The notes under the pieces: generated by a model
What the model saw: only the letters and a program-made list of their open reading frames with translations
Databases searched by the model: none
Told to the model about the DNA's origin: nothing
NCBI GenBank assembly: GCA_905221605.1
Contig: CAJNDS010000312.1
Span: 15,001-79,000 of the forward strand
Reading direction: 5' to 3'
Length of the DNA stretch: 64,000 nt
Origin: Symbiodinium natans
Lineage: Eukaryota; Sar; Dinophyceae; Suessiales; Symbiodiniaceae
Shown here: positions 37,062 through 47,898 of the stretch, in pieces
Layout: each line of letters begins with the position of its first letter
How positions within the stretch are numbered: position 1 is the first letter of the stretch
Program-made: the position numbers and the translations under genes

Positions 37062-37131
37062 AGCGTAATGGCCAATGTTGACACATGGTTCGTCAGGTTG
37101 GATAGTACCACGTCAAACTGAACCGCAGTGT

Positions 37132-37959
37132 TCAGCCTCGGGACATCAGGTCTTGAATTTCATCATGGCTGCACAAGAACCACGGATCGTCTGCCAGATG
37201 CTTGAAATCAGGGTAGATGCCCAGGTTGGAGTCCTTGATTCTGATATGGGGCATTAACCTGAACGCATGCCAGGAGAATGACCTGAAGACGAAGACATGA
37301 TAACATGGACAGCTTTCAGTAAACCGAAAAGTCGTTGTTCGATGGGCGCTGGCTGTCTGTGCAGCCGAGGTTCTTGGTAGATGTGCCCTTGGACATGATC
37401 GATCAGAAAGACAGCTGCAACAAATCAGGCCCTCTACGTTCACACGCACGCTTCAGTAATCGCAAATCGCCAGCGACTGTGAACCAGTGAACAATTGCAT
37501 GCCTTGGAAGCCCTCCCTGCTGAGTCCTGCGCGCATGTACGTCAGACCTGGCTCGGAAAAGCATCTGAAAGCCCAACAGCACGAAAGTGTGGCCGACGTC
37601 AGGGCCGTGCCAAGAGCCGCCAAGGGCGTATCTGATCCATTAAGCTATGCGGAGCATTGCCTCACCTGTTGCTCCAGGAAGCCGATTACCTACAGGAGAT
37701 ACCTACCATGAACACTGGGGTTGGCAATATGTAGAATTGAGCGTGCTTGACCTGGGGCTTTGGAGCCGGGACACGTTCCGAGAAGTCTTCCACCTCGTAG
37801 AAGTGCAGCGCGTTTCCTCGCTGGTCCTGGGTTGCAAGGGCCAGGGCGGCATCCTGAGCGACCCAACATGTGAGCCCTGCATGCTGGACCCTCGACGGCC
37901 AAGGCGCATCATCATCCAGTTTGTAGAGGCCTTGGGCCCACAATTGCTCACTTAGGTCA
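37132..37959 (-). CDS. unknown protein, internal exon and terminal exon with stop
   Basis: The exon 37752-37959 (69 codons plus one base) starts DLSEQLWAQGLYKLDDDAPW and ends at CAG|GTCAAG. It contains CWVAQDAALALATQDQRGNA and LHFYEVEDFSERV, which look like the strands of a beta-propeller blade, but I cannot prove a WD repeat. The last exon (37132-37240) follows TATCAG, starts IKDSNLGIYPDFKHLADDPW and ends LMSRG with TGA at 37132-37134. The phases (0 out, 2 in) mean that at least one exon lies between. The downstream coiled-coil gene starts less than 0.5 kb away. Confidence 0.55.
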
Positions 37960-38533
37960 CTTGGCATACCCAAACAAATGCAGAAGAGACTCGAGACGAG
38001 ACGGTGGTAGCGACAGCAACTGTGAAAGAAATGATTCGCTCGTGGGTGTGTGCAATTTACGGCGGTCTTCTTGCTCTCCGTAGATTGGCAAGAACAAAGG
38101 CATCATCAATATTCTTGTTCGAACCATGTACAATGCCCTTCTCACATGAACAGGAGGCCCCACGTGCAGGTGCATTCATTGGATGCTTTGGCCCGTTGGA
38201 CGCTCAGGAAACGGCTTTCGTGACCGAGGATCTGTTAGTCAGAATCAGCAGGACAAGAAACACTGGTAAAGATGGTTTCATGTCATCTGAGCCTCCACAA
38301 TCCCACAGTGGGGCCAATCTTAAGTATTCTCCCATGGGGGCTCAAGCAGACCAGTCTCCCTCCAGTATGCAATTGTTGGTGGCTAGGCTTTTGGCTCCAA
38401 GGAAAAGGCTAAGGATGAATAAGGCAAAAGAATCATCAATTATGCGGTTCTAGCACTAGCACTTTAGACTTACAGCAATGCGTGCCTGTACAACGTTGGC
38501 ACTAGCCGGAAGGCGTGCCGGAGGGCATTTCCT

Positions 38534-38761
38534 TCAGTCATATAGTGACGCGTGCTTCTGGCTGTCCAGAATGAGCGCCCGAACCCCGTCACTGTCCTTC
38601 TGCTCTAGACTGACACGCCGCCTTTCCAGCAGCTGCAAAGTTCTCATCCAAAAAAACTTACAGGCGGTCTCGGCAATTGATCGCTTCCGGTCCTGGATCG
38701 CGGGTGTGCCCAGCTCACGATCTAAGGGCGCAAGGACAGGCAGGCTCCGGCCCAGAAACGT
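38534..38761 (-). CDS. terminal exon of an unknown protein
   Basis: After TGTTCAG the frame is open for 75 codons plus TGA at 38534-38536. It reads TFLGRSLPVLAPLDRELGTP, then QDRKRSIAETACKFFWMR and SLEQKDSDGVRALILDSQ. It is helical, charged and balanced in composition, and looks like the real C-terminus of a gene. The plus strand is also open but is less natural. I recognise no family. Confidence 0.5.
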   Translation of the reverse strand, partial: TFLGRSLPVLAPLDRELGTPAIQDRKRSIAETACKFFWMRTLQLLERRRVSLEQKDSDGVRALILDSQKHASLYD

Positions 38762-39200
38762 CTGAACACAGCCATGGGCCATGAGCTTAAAGCTTATAAG
38801 ATCTCTAAACACCGTTGTAAACCTGGAAGCCAAACAACCCAAGCGCTAACCCTAAAGCGGGAAAACGATGTCCCTTGCCCGCTTTGATTCGCTATGCCAT
38901 CGGTGCTTCTCATCGGTTGGTGGCTCTGTGGTTGTAATCCTTTAGCCTCCGCATGCATCACGTGCTCCAAAGTTGGGCTTTGCATTGTGAGACCGGTGGA
39001 ATAGCATGTCAAATTCATGCCAATCCGTCACTCCAGGCAAGTCGCTGACGAGAACTTCGGGGAGGCCCTTGGCCGAGAGCACGTCCAGGCCAACAGCCTC
39101 AGATTGCGTTCTCTTCTACCTCCGCGAAAAGCTGAGAGCTGGGACGCATACGTAATTAATACCATCCGTACTCTATATGGCTGTGGTTCTAAAAAGGGGT

Positions 39201-39465
39201 ATGTCGCGGTGTCCCGCCACCCGCCTATGTTACATACGTATGTCGCGCCCACTTGTTTCATACGTATGTCGCGGGGTTTGTCGCGGCTGTTTCACGCTGT
39301 CTTGAAAAACAGATACGAAACCCATGCAGTTCCAAGAAGGGGCTTGTCGCAAGGGCTTGTCGCGGAGGCTTGTCGCGGAGGTTTGTCGCGAACTGCTTGT
39401 CGCGAACTGCTTGTCGCAAGCAGAACGGCTTTGTTACAAACCCTATGTCGCGGAAAGACGCCCGG
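39201..39465. repeat. TGTCGCG repeat cluster
   Basis: Eleven copies of (A/T)TGTCGC(G/A) occur in 265 bp, several as CTTGTCGCGGA or TTGTCGCGAACTG pairs, mixed with TTACATACGTATG words. The related cluster at 45126-45270 has three. No ORF explains it, because overlapping frames on both strands stay open by repetition. Confidence 0.8.
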
Positions 39466-40165
39466 GAGCCAGTTACATGTCTAGACTTTTGAGCCGCACC
39501 CATATATAGAAACATTTTTATACACGTTCATCAAAAAACCACATCTACATGTGCTTGTACATGAACCACCAGCTTTGTGCATGCAACGTGCATGGGTGCT
39601 AGCGAGCTGCAACTCGGAATTCGAGCTTCTCCTGTGGCCGCACATGGGCCGTGATGAGGTTCCCCTCCTTCCAACAGGCAGCTGCTCAAGAGACGTCGCT
39701 TTCTCGAGGGGATGGCTTCCAAATTCTGAAAACATTCCAGCCTCCACCAAAGGCAGAATTTCCCCGCAGGTCTTCCTGAGCTGAGGATGATAGAATCAGG
39801 ATGCCCTGTGACTCTGTGGCTGGACACTGACCTGCTCGCTACTAATTCATGACAGGCCGAAGACCTTGGTTCTGTAAGATGCAACAGAATCAACAGACCT
39901 GCAGCTGCCCAGGGTCAGCAAGGAGTCTGTCTCATCTTTGCCTGCCTGTGAAGTAAAAAGCGCAAGGGAGCGCCGCAAAAAAAAAAAGATGAAGCGACAC
40001 AAGATGCAAGCAAGATTGAAAGATTGTCTCTCTCGACCCGCGCTGAAAGACGTCGCAAAGGCGCGACGGAAATTGAGGGTCAGACTCGTGACAGTCGTCA
40101 GTATGTCTATTCAGGATACTGCTGTTCCGGACTCGGAAGTTGATCGAATGCTCATCAGTATCTCA

Positions 40166-40791
40166 TCAGTTCAACATCCTGCTCAGCACGCACGCAAGCT
40201 CAAGAACCCCTTTTTCACGTGAGCTGTGCAAAGTTGCACGCTCGACTAACCCGAACAACCCATGCAGTCCAGTCTCCTGTCCTAACTCAGTGTGGATCAG
40301 CGTGGATTCAGGGAAACACAGCAGATCGCTCTTTGACGTGATAAGGAACTCGATGCAAACTCCAACGTACCTGCAATCTCCAAGTATGTACATGACATCG
40401 AGATGTCGCGGAGCCTGCTCAAATATGGAGTGGATCAAGCTGCGGGCGTCAGTGAAGCTTGCCTCATCCTTGGACAGACTCAAAGATCGGGCATCTCTTT
40501 CGATCACGGCGGAGATGGCCATATACGGCGACGGCCTCTTCTGATGGCGCCCTTTATGTCGGCCCATTACTTCGAGCCCCTTACGATTCACGACTCCCCC
40601 AATCGAGGAAGAGCGGGAGGGTTCCTCGTGACCGGAACTTTCTGACAGACAATCCTTGAGTCACTGAAAGTAGCCTGCGACCTCGCTTCGAAGCCAAAAT
40701 GAAGGATCTGATTGCACAGCGACTTGATATGCAGGCTAGAAGCGCCATGGAGGATTTCGAAGAGGTCGTCCTCGATTTTAGCCAGCGTGCC
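40166..40791 (-). CDS. unknown protein, three C-terminal exons
   Basis: The chain is fully phase-consistent. 40675-40791 starts GTLAKIEDDLFEILHGASSL and ends at a GC donor (CAG|GCTACT), phase 0. 40371-40579 enters at TAAG|G, starts GLEVMGRHKGRHQKRP, includes DARSLIHSIFEQAPRHLDVM, and ends AG|GTACGT in phase 2. 40166-40223 enters at GCACAG, gives SREKGVLELACVLSRMLN and stops at TGA (40166-40168). The protein is mainly helical. An upstream frame near 40830-40935 (AACQKTLVDFASSAASLYPI) may be another exon. On the plus strand 40699-40959 is open too, but I take that as an antisense shadow. No family is recognised. Confidence 0.65.
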
Positions 40792-42083
40792 CTGCTCCGC
40801 GGTTGGCAGAGGGTATTGTTACGTTTCACCAGGCACGCTGTTGGCAAAAAATTGGATAAAGCGATGCAGCAGAAGACGCAAAATCGACGAGAGTCTTCTG
40901 GCATGCAGCGGCCCTTCTCAAGGCAGATAGAGGATTGTTCTGGGCTTGTTCTACCTTGATTTCCCTTGTGCTGCTGGCCTGTGACTTTATCTGATTGGCT
41001 GGACTGGCATCCAGCGGCACAGTCAAGCGCAGCGACACGGAGTGGCCAAGACTGAGGCGATCCTGGTCTGGCATTAAGTAAGGACTTTCTGCATGTTCAA
41101 GGCAGCTTTCTCTACGAACAAAGACAGACACACAGGTCAGAGGTTTCCATTCCGAAAACAACAGGGCTTTGAGATGGCTCTTGAACACAACGCACACATT
41201 TGCAAAGGCTCTGTCTTAAGGAGACCTGGCGCCTTTTCCAGGGATATTGAAGGCCACCATATGCATATGTCTCTTGTTATTTCCATTGGCTGTCTGCGAG
41301 TTGCAGCACGCCCACGTCACACAAACAACAATCGAGGATGTGCATGAACTTTTTCATCATCTGAAGCACTCTGCTGGTGAACAAGGCGCAGGCTATCTGC
41401 TGCTCCTGATCAATCAATACCACATGGCCATGCGTTCTAGCAGGGTCTATCCCACTAAATGAGAAATCATGCAAACTCTTCTTTGGCAGCCGTGGCATCA
41501 TAATAAAAATTATTATGGAACCCTCAGCTTACTGCACGTGAGACCACGATCTATACACTGCAGTGCGAGAGGAGGGCATGTTGCCAGCCTGAGTCCTCCA
41601 TCCTCTGTATTTGTCTAGTTCTACGGATTCTACGGTTCGAAGATGTTCGAAATGAAGCAGCTACCTGGTCCAACTATTTGGTCGAAGCAGGCGTAGGACT
41701 CGGCTTCTGCCCTGTACGACCAGTAAAGGTGCATAACTTTGTGTCAACAGTCATAGCTGTGTTGGCCCAAAGTGGCCATCTGCTCTGCGTCAATGACGGG
41801 ATGTGTACTGGAGGCACGGGGTTCGTTCCCCATGCTGCTTGCGTCAAATGGTGCTGGGCAAGCTAGTAGCGTGACAATCCGACCGAAACGGGCAACTATC
41901 CGTTGCGAAATAACAAAATAGCAGATACAGTGTGGTCCATGATGGCAGGACTTCCACCGCTCAGTTGCCAACTGCTGCACAGCAAAGCACAGCACCAAGT
42001 GGAAAAAAAAAGCAGCATCTGCACAAGCGCGATAAACGAGTGGATGATGAGACGATGCTGTACAGCGCCGACCACTCACTCAC

Positions 42084-43729
42084 AAATTTGAACGAGTGCA
42101 ACTGCATCCTCTGTGGCGAGGCGCGCGAGGACTCAGAGACTCATCCAGAATCCAGCACTAAGGAGCTATGCCTCCATGCCAGCTACGTGCCCAAGAAATA
42201 AACAGCAGCATTTTGCAGCACCGGAGAGGTCAACGGCTTCTTCGCCTGTCTCCGGCCTGATTATGTTCCACAGCTCGAACTTGCTGAAAGGTGATGCCCA
42301 TATGCATATTCGCAACAAAGCGACGAGCTGCTTGTGCTCTTGGCTTCAAGAGCTGCGCGTGCAATGATTTGCATGTGTCAAATTCGACCAAGCTGGAGCT
42401 GCCATGCAGACAAGACATCCGAGATGCATGGGTCCATCTGCTTTTTGATCAACTTGGCAGTCCTTCCCTGGCTCTTACTGTACCCTGGCTTCACAGCTAC
42501 ACGCTGCCGAGGCGTTTGCGAACCTGATTCTTGGAAGATTCCGTCGCCTGGCGGGGCGTCGTTCAGTGAACAGAAGGAGCGATTGAGGTGGGCTTTGCTA
42601 TTGGCATATAGGTCGACAATACAGCTAACGAAATATCCCAAGAGCTAAGCCTTGGCCAAGAGTTTGATCGGGAAGCAATCCTCAGTTCTGGCAGGCCAAG
42701 ACCAGCTCTAAGTCACCGGACAAAGAAGGGAAAGGTGCAGATGTGAATCTGTTCATCTCCTCATGTGCCACCTGCTTTGCCACCTGGGCTCTCGATCGAC
42801 CGTGTCCTTCACAGTGAACTCTTGGTTGTTGCGGTCCAGAACCCTGAAATCCTGGCCCAGGTCACATACTTTTGCATTGTCAAGGAATGCCCTGGGTCTC
42901 TGAACAGCCTCGATGGAGCCACTTTCCAAGAAGCTCTCGAGGATGATCTCCCAGTTCGGGCAATAGACAATGGTGGCCACCTCCTGTGGACGCGTCGCAT
43001 GCAGGTCACATCGTGACCAGCGTGCATACATGTGTACATATGTATGTATGTATGTATGTATATATATACAAGTAGGTCGTAACCGACGTGCTCCACGGAA
43101 GATTTCACTTCGGACCGCTACAGCCGGGAGGCATGACCCAGCGACTGCAGTTGTTTTTACGCATCAAAATCTTACCTCCAGACAGAGGTCCGCATATTAA
43201 AAACGGCTTCAATGTCCTGTGCAAAACCAAAGTTGCGTGAGCTCAACTTGTTGAACATATTTGAACATGTTTGAGGCTCTGATAGCAGTGTGTAGGAAAA
43301 AGTAGCAGCAACTCGAATCGATTGGCAGTATGGCAGTATGGGGCCAGTACTCGAACATCCAAACAGCACCGAATCGCGAGACAATTCCTGGCCTCCAGGA
43401 AGACCACCGTCAGCGGAAACTGGTGCTGGCTGAGCTCAGCTGTGTCTGGCGACACAAGCTGTTTGTTGCGATCGTAGACCTGCACTGCGCCAGCTTGTAG
43501 ACAGCGGCCCATGCATAGGTCGTAGATTGCTGTGACAGGAATTGGTCTTGTCACGTTCCGATTGCCACTGGCAAAAGTGATTTCAACCATAAGCCAAACC
43601 TCACGAGTGACACGAGTGCACTCAAAAGTCACTTGTTGAAGCTGCTTTTAGAGAAGGTGGGCCAATGGGAATCTTCGATCTGCGCACCTTGCACCTCTCC
43701 TCGCGGCCCTCCATCAGCACAGCCAGCGC
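42084..43729 (-). CDS. unknown protein, five consecutive phase-matched exons
   Basis: The exons, in order, are as follows. 43688-43729 is ALAVLMEGREERCK, out at GTGCGC. 43393-43620 is 76 codons starting CTRVTREVWLMVEITFASGN, with QVYDRNKQLVSPDTAEL, out at a GC donor (GAG|GCCAGG). 42784-42983 starts EVATIVYCPNWEIILESFLE, has DFRVLDRNNQEFTVKDTVDR and ends AG|GTGGCA. 42281-42398 starts SSLVEFDTCKSLHAQLLKPR and is out at GTTCGA. 42084-42110 is RMQLHSFKF, out at a perfect GTGAGT. All four joins agree in phase (0, 0, 2, 0). VQVYDRNKQLV and FRVLDRNNQEF look like two versions of one small module. I cannot name the family. The 5' and 3' ends were not found. Confidence 0.72.
43034..43071. repeat. (TATG)n/(TA)n microsatellite
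   Basis: Runs of TATG and TATA occupy the intron between the second and third exons of the gene at 42084-43729. Confidence 0.9.
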
Positions 43730-44430
43730 CTGTAAAGACTTGCATCGAAGCCTTTGTTACATTCCACCCTTCGTTGTTTACGTTCAACGTCCCTCTTCAC
43801 TCACACATGTGGTCACCTTGCTCATGCCCCTGCCTATCGAAGGAGTCGATCTCAGGATTACCATATGCATGCTAATCCAATTCTAGGTTCGCAGGGGCTA
43901 CGCCAAATCCCCCACCAAGGCACGATTTGCCAGGAGTCACTGTATTCGAGCTGGGCATCGTCCTGCGAGCGTGCCTGAGATGTTGGTGCAGGAGATCTAG
44001 AGATGCGGGTTGAAACGGCCGCTTTCGCAATGTATGCATTGATCATGCAGAACTGACATATGCTCGCGGCTGTCGTGGGCGTTCAGGTTGTCATCGCTAT
44101 TCTTTCTATTGTCCGGACAACCAAGACAACATGTCAGGCTCTGCGCTGCTTTTCGGGGGGGGGGGGAACCCCAAGACAATTTATTATTGCACAGTTTATG
44201 CTTTGAAACACCAGGGGCTTTAAGCCCACTGTATAATGCTCACGATCTTAGTACGACCACTATAATCAGTATTTAGTTTTATTCCTGCCAAGTTCTGCGC
44301 TGCATATTGGGGTGGAACCGAAATCGCAAGGCAAAATCTTAGAGCAACTCATGTTGTGAGACTTGCTTGCTGGGGGGAGATGGGTGTGGTTGCTGAGATC
44401 AGATGCTGGGTACGAAGCACGAGTCGGTGA

Positions 44431-44640
44431 TCTGGATTTCCCAGACTCCAGACTCCAGATTTTCAGATTGAACCTGGGGTCCTGGAGCACCCAGACTCCA
44501 GACTCCACATTTCCAGACTGAATCTGGAGCATCGAGGCCCCCGACTCCAGATTACCAGTACCGACTCCCGACTCCAGATTCTGGAGTCCGAGGTCCCGGT
44601 ACTCCAGATTCTGGACATCTGGAGTCTGGAGTCTCTGGGA
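44431..44640. repeat. ACTCCAG/CTGGAGT repeat cluster
   Basis: Many ACTCCAG words occur on the plus strand, with the reverse complement CTGGAGT mainly in the right half, so the cluster can fold back on itself. Confidence 0.85.
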
Positions 44641-44727
44641 CCCCTCCAACCAGAACATCCACAGCCGACGCGACGCCAAGTGTGTGCATCATGGGGTGTG
44701 GGAGGGGGGGGGGGAGCACATGTATCT

Positions 44728-44737
44728 CTGTATGTAC

Positions 44738-44769
<32 letters not shown>

Positions 44770-44815
44770 GTGCTCTCTCTCTATATATATATATATATAT
44801 ATTATATAGAGAATA
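44728..44815. repeat. (TA)n microsatellite
   Basis: Two long TA runs are separated by GTGCTCTCTCTC. A G-run lies just upstream at 44703-44714. Confidence 0.95.
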
Positions 44816-45125
44816 ATACATGTTTCATAGGTTTCATTGTGCACATATGCATGCATGAAAAGCTGAAACTCCTGGGTCTCCAGAACACTAGCCTCAAGGG
44901 CTTGAGTTCAAAGTTCCAAAAGGTTGGGCGGTTCTTGTAAAGTGTTAGACCTCTTAGCACATCGAGCTTGAAAAGTATAGTTTTCCTGCGGCGCGATCTT
45001 GAGCTTTTGCTTCTCGCCAGCCACAAACGCACGTCACGAACTACAACAGCCTGTGGCGCTTGTTGGGGTCTACAGTTGTCAAGAGAAGGTCCGTGGCGAG
45101 ATCTGGCCGTGTGCCAAAACCCCCG

Positions 45126-45270
45126 GTTGTCGCGGACCGCGCGCGAAACCATCTGTTACAGACCTACGCAACGCCCGTCTTGATACAGACCTCTGTCGCG
45201 CGCATGCCAAAAGGGGAACAAGACAACAACAACCAGGTCTGTCGCAAAACCCCGGGCATTGATACATACC
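45126..45270. repeat. second TGTCGCG-type repeat
   Basis: GTTGTCGCGGACC, CTGTCGCGCGC and CTGTCGCAAAACCCC occur with TTACAGACC, TTGATACAGACC and GATACATACC words. These are the same elements as at 39201-39465. Confidence 0.65.
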
Positions 45271-45502
45271 CTATGCCATCTAGCGAATGTCGTCGTCAAT
45301 CCATCGGACGAAGTGGTGCTTAGAATCGCTCCCAATGACAAGAACTCACGCCCTAGATGAAGCAAAGAATTGGAATCCACCAGCACATTTCGTTACTCAG
45401 GAGACGAGAGGCAGCTTGTCCTTTCCGAGGTGGAGGTACCGGGCGAGCTGATTCCTGCATCGGTCGACAATTCTAGACAGCAACATGAGGGCTGAGTTTT
45501 TC

Positions 45503-46030
45503 TCAAAACAATGCCCTCCCCTCCTCGCACCCCCCCACACCCCCCACACCCCCCCCACCCTCCCATCCCCCCCTCCCATCCCCCCCTCCCATCCCCCCCC
45601 CTCCCCCCCCCCCCCCCCCTCCCCCCCTCCCCCCCCCCCTCCCCCCCCAACCGCCACCAACCACCCCCAACCGCCCCCACCCGCTTCCCCCACTTTCCGC
45701 GAGAGAGCCCAGGTACCCACGAGCAAGTGAACCATCACCTGGCGCCTTCTCAAGCGTGCGCCTCATTCTTGAACTGTCATGCTTTCTCAGCACACCTCTT
45801 ACAACCATTGTTTGGGTGTTGTAAAACTCAAGATGCCGTCCACGCTTCAGGCCCAACATGCGCCGCACAGGTAGCAAGTCCAACATGTGCTCAAGGGTTC
45901 CGCGGTTCCGCTTTGACGTGCTATTCTTCATTTCCTGAGCCAGCCGTGCTGCAGGCTTGCACTTGCTGACAGTCAGTTGAACTTGGAACCAGCAAGCGAA
46001 CAAAATGCAAATCCGGGCCCAGAAGTCCAT
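45503..46030 (-). CDS. candidate small secreted or membrane protein with Gly-rich tail
   Basis: The ORF is 175 codons from ATG at 46030. The N-terminus, MDFWARICILFACWFQVQL, looks like a signal peptide or anchor. Residues ~22-110 are basic and normal in composition (RNRGTLEHMLDLLPVRRMLG, FYNTQTMVVRGVLRKHDSSR). From about residue 125 the frame runs through a polypyrimidine tract and becomes almost pure Gly with Trp, Arg and Glu. The tail may be an artefact of an intron or repeat. The first 110 codons look real, but I know no family. Confidence 0.4.
   Translation of the reverse strand: MDFWARICILFACWFQVQLTVSKCKPAARLAQEMKNSTSKRNRGTLEHMLDLLPVRRMLGLKRGRHLEFYNTQTMVVRGVLRKHDSSRMRRTLEKAPGDGSLARGYLGSLAESGGSGWGRLGVVGGGWGGRGGGRGGGGGGGGGGGMGGGDGRGGWEGGGGVGGVGGCEEGRALF
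45520..45690. repeat. C-rich polypyrimidine tract (CCCCTCCC)n
   Basis: About 170 bp are nearly all C with scattered T and A on the plus strand. The minus strand is G-rich and could form quadruplexes. Confidence 0.95.
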
Positions 46031-46326
46031 CGAAGGCGCTCAAATCAACGCTGCTCAACATCAGCAAACTTGTCGGCGGTCGTAGGGGCCGCTTGCTCTA
46101 GCCACAATTTCGGGGCTGGTGTCTGCACAACACTGTGCAAAATACGCTTCTGAGCAAAATAACTGCTTGTCTCTGCGGCAACGCTGCAACCCCCAGTTAC
46201 CACGTGACGAATACGAACCCGCATGCAGAGATTCTGTGGGGAATGCACGATGTGTGCCATGGCATGCGCACTGGCACGTTGTGACACAGAGTGACCACTG
46301 AGCATCTACAGCAGAACTTCTGGAAC

Positions 46327-46416
46327 TTTGCTTTAAGAAGGCAGAGGGGTAGCACGACATCATGCTCGTCTTCTCGGCCTTGCTGCTGGATCTGGAGGGC
46401 ACTGTCAAGCGACTTC
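46327..46416 (-). CDS. exon of an unknown protein
   Basis: It follows GTGGACAG|G, starts KSLDSALQIQQQGREDEHDV and ends at a GTTCCA donor. Both ends are consistent with phase 2. It may be in one gene with the Cys-rich exon at 46698. Confidence 0.5.
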
Positions 46417-46697
46417 CTGTCCACGGTCGACGCTGTGCCTTGGAGACGCCCGCCCAAGATGAGTGAACCGATGTATAGCTTTAGGGGAAATATTGAGAGA
46501 TGCTCAATAATGCTCAATAATGCTCACAACATGATCAACATGGGATTTTGAGAACTGCCGCAGGCACCTTCTGTGGAACCGTCGAGGCTTCGGGCTCCTG
46601 GACTCGACGGACTCAAAGGCGCAGAAGTGCTACCACGACATGGACTGTCAGGAGTTGTTGTATGCTGCGTAGTACCGTGTACAAGCGTAACTCTTAC

Positions 46698-46741
46698 TAG
46701 CTCTTCACAGCAACACTCAGGGCACTTGCAAGTAATCACCC
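46698..46741 (-). CDS. Cys-rich exon, possible zinc knuckle
   Basis: This 44-nt exon between GTTCAG and a strong GTAAGAG donor encodes VITCKCPECCCEEL. Five cysteines in nine residues (C-K-C-P-E-C-C-C) suggest a metal-binding knuckle, but it is too short for a family call. Confidence 0.4.
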
Positions 46742-47898
46742 CTGAACCCACAGAGGTGCATGAAGTCTCTTCAAGTCCTGTCCACTATTGGGTACCACAG
46801 GCACCTGCAAAACAGGATGACATGCGAATCCGAAAAAACACGAGAAGCAATTACGCGAATGCTCCTGGCAGCAAGCATCGTTTCAGTGTGTTTCTCAGCC
46901 GGGGCACCAGCTGCAAAGTAGAGATGCGTTCAGAGTCGCTGGAGTGTGATCGGATCTGAGCGTATCGGCAAACCGCACTTGGGGCTTGTAGAGTGTCGGC
47001 CACACACACAATGATTTTTTGTTTTTCTCCTATCTCTCTCTCTGTCCCCCTTCCTCGAACAGAACCTCATTCAAAACTTGGCACGAGTGTTATATGGTGC
47101 TCTGACAGAATAGCTTGGGCTACTCGGGGCTGAGATCCGCGCAGACTCTTTGGATGCAGACAGCCTGGCAAGTGCAACCTGCCGTTGTCAAGCAGAGTCA
47201 GTAAAGCCATCTCACTGTGATATTCTGTATACGGAGCATGGCGCAGCAGCATGACGGAGTATGACGTAATTAGTAAGACGTACTGAAATTTGCAGATTGG
47301 TTCGAAACGCTTGACTGAGAATGCCGTCCGTGCCAAAGCCAAAAAGCTACTAAGTTGCCAGCACCGGCCTTCGGCAGATCTCCTGCGACGTTGCACATCT
47401 GCCTCACAGCACCATCTGGGCTTCAACTTCAACGATACGAATACTGTGCCAATATACTGTACCAATAGCAGCTTTGGACTACTTAAACACCGAGACCAGA
47501 CTGAGGATTCTGCGCTTGAGGGGGCTTCGTTTGACCCTGGACACACTCCGAATTAGCAAAGCTTAGACTCGCCAATTCACCTAAAATCTGCACTCAGAGG
47601 CCTTTGACACTTTTCAGGGTAATTCAGCGAAACCACGACATCGGCAGCACTTGCCCAATCTTGCCCAGTGGCCTCATGGCCGTGAAGGATCCGGAGTTGG
47701 AGATGCGCGCGAAGCTTCGGCGAGCAGCGGAGGGCAACTCCTTCTCTTCTTCTCACGTTCCACCTCATTTCCTCTACGTTCCCACCATGCCTCCCCCCCC
47801 CCTTTTCGCATGAAACCATCATTTCTTCTTGTTCAAACACCGGTCAGCTCGGGCGGCTTCACAATTCCCTGAGTCGTCAGCACCCTTTGGACCAGGTA

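Noticed and set aside
38380-38405. TTTTGGCTCCAAG resembling the end of the dinoflagellate spliced leader
   Set aside because: Only about 12 bases agree and one base is inserted. The rest of the leader is absent, so it is not convincing as a retrogene relic.
40699-40959. Plus-strand ORF with MKDLIAQRLDMQ
   Set aside because: It is the antisense of a minus-strand exon that joins in phase to a stop codon.
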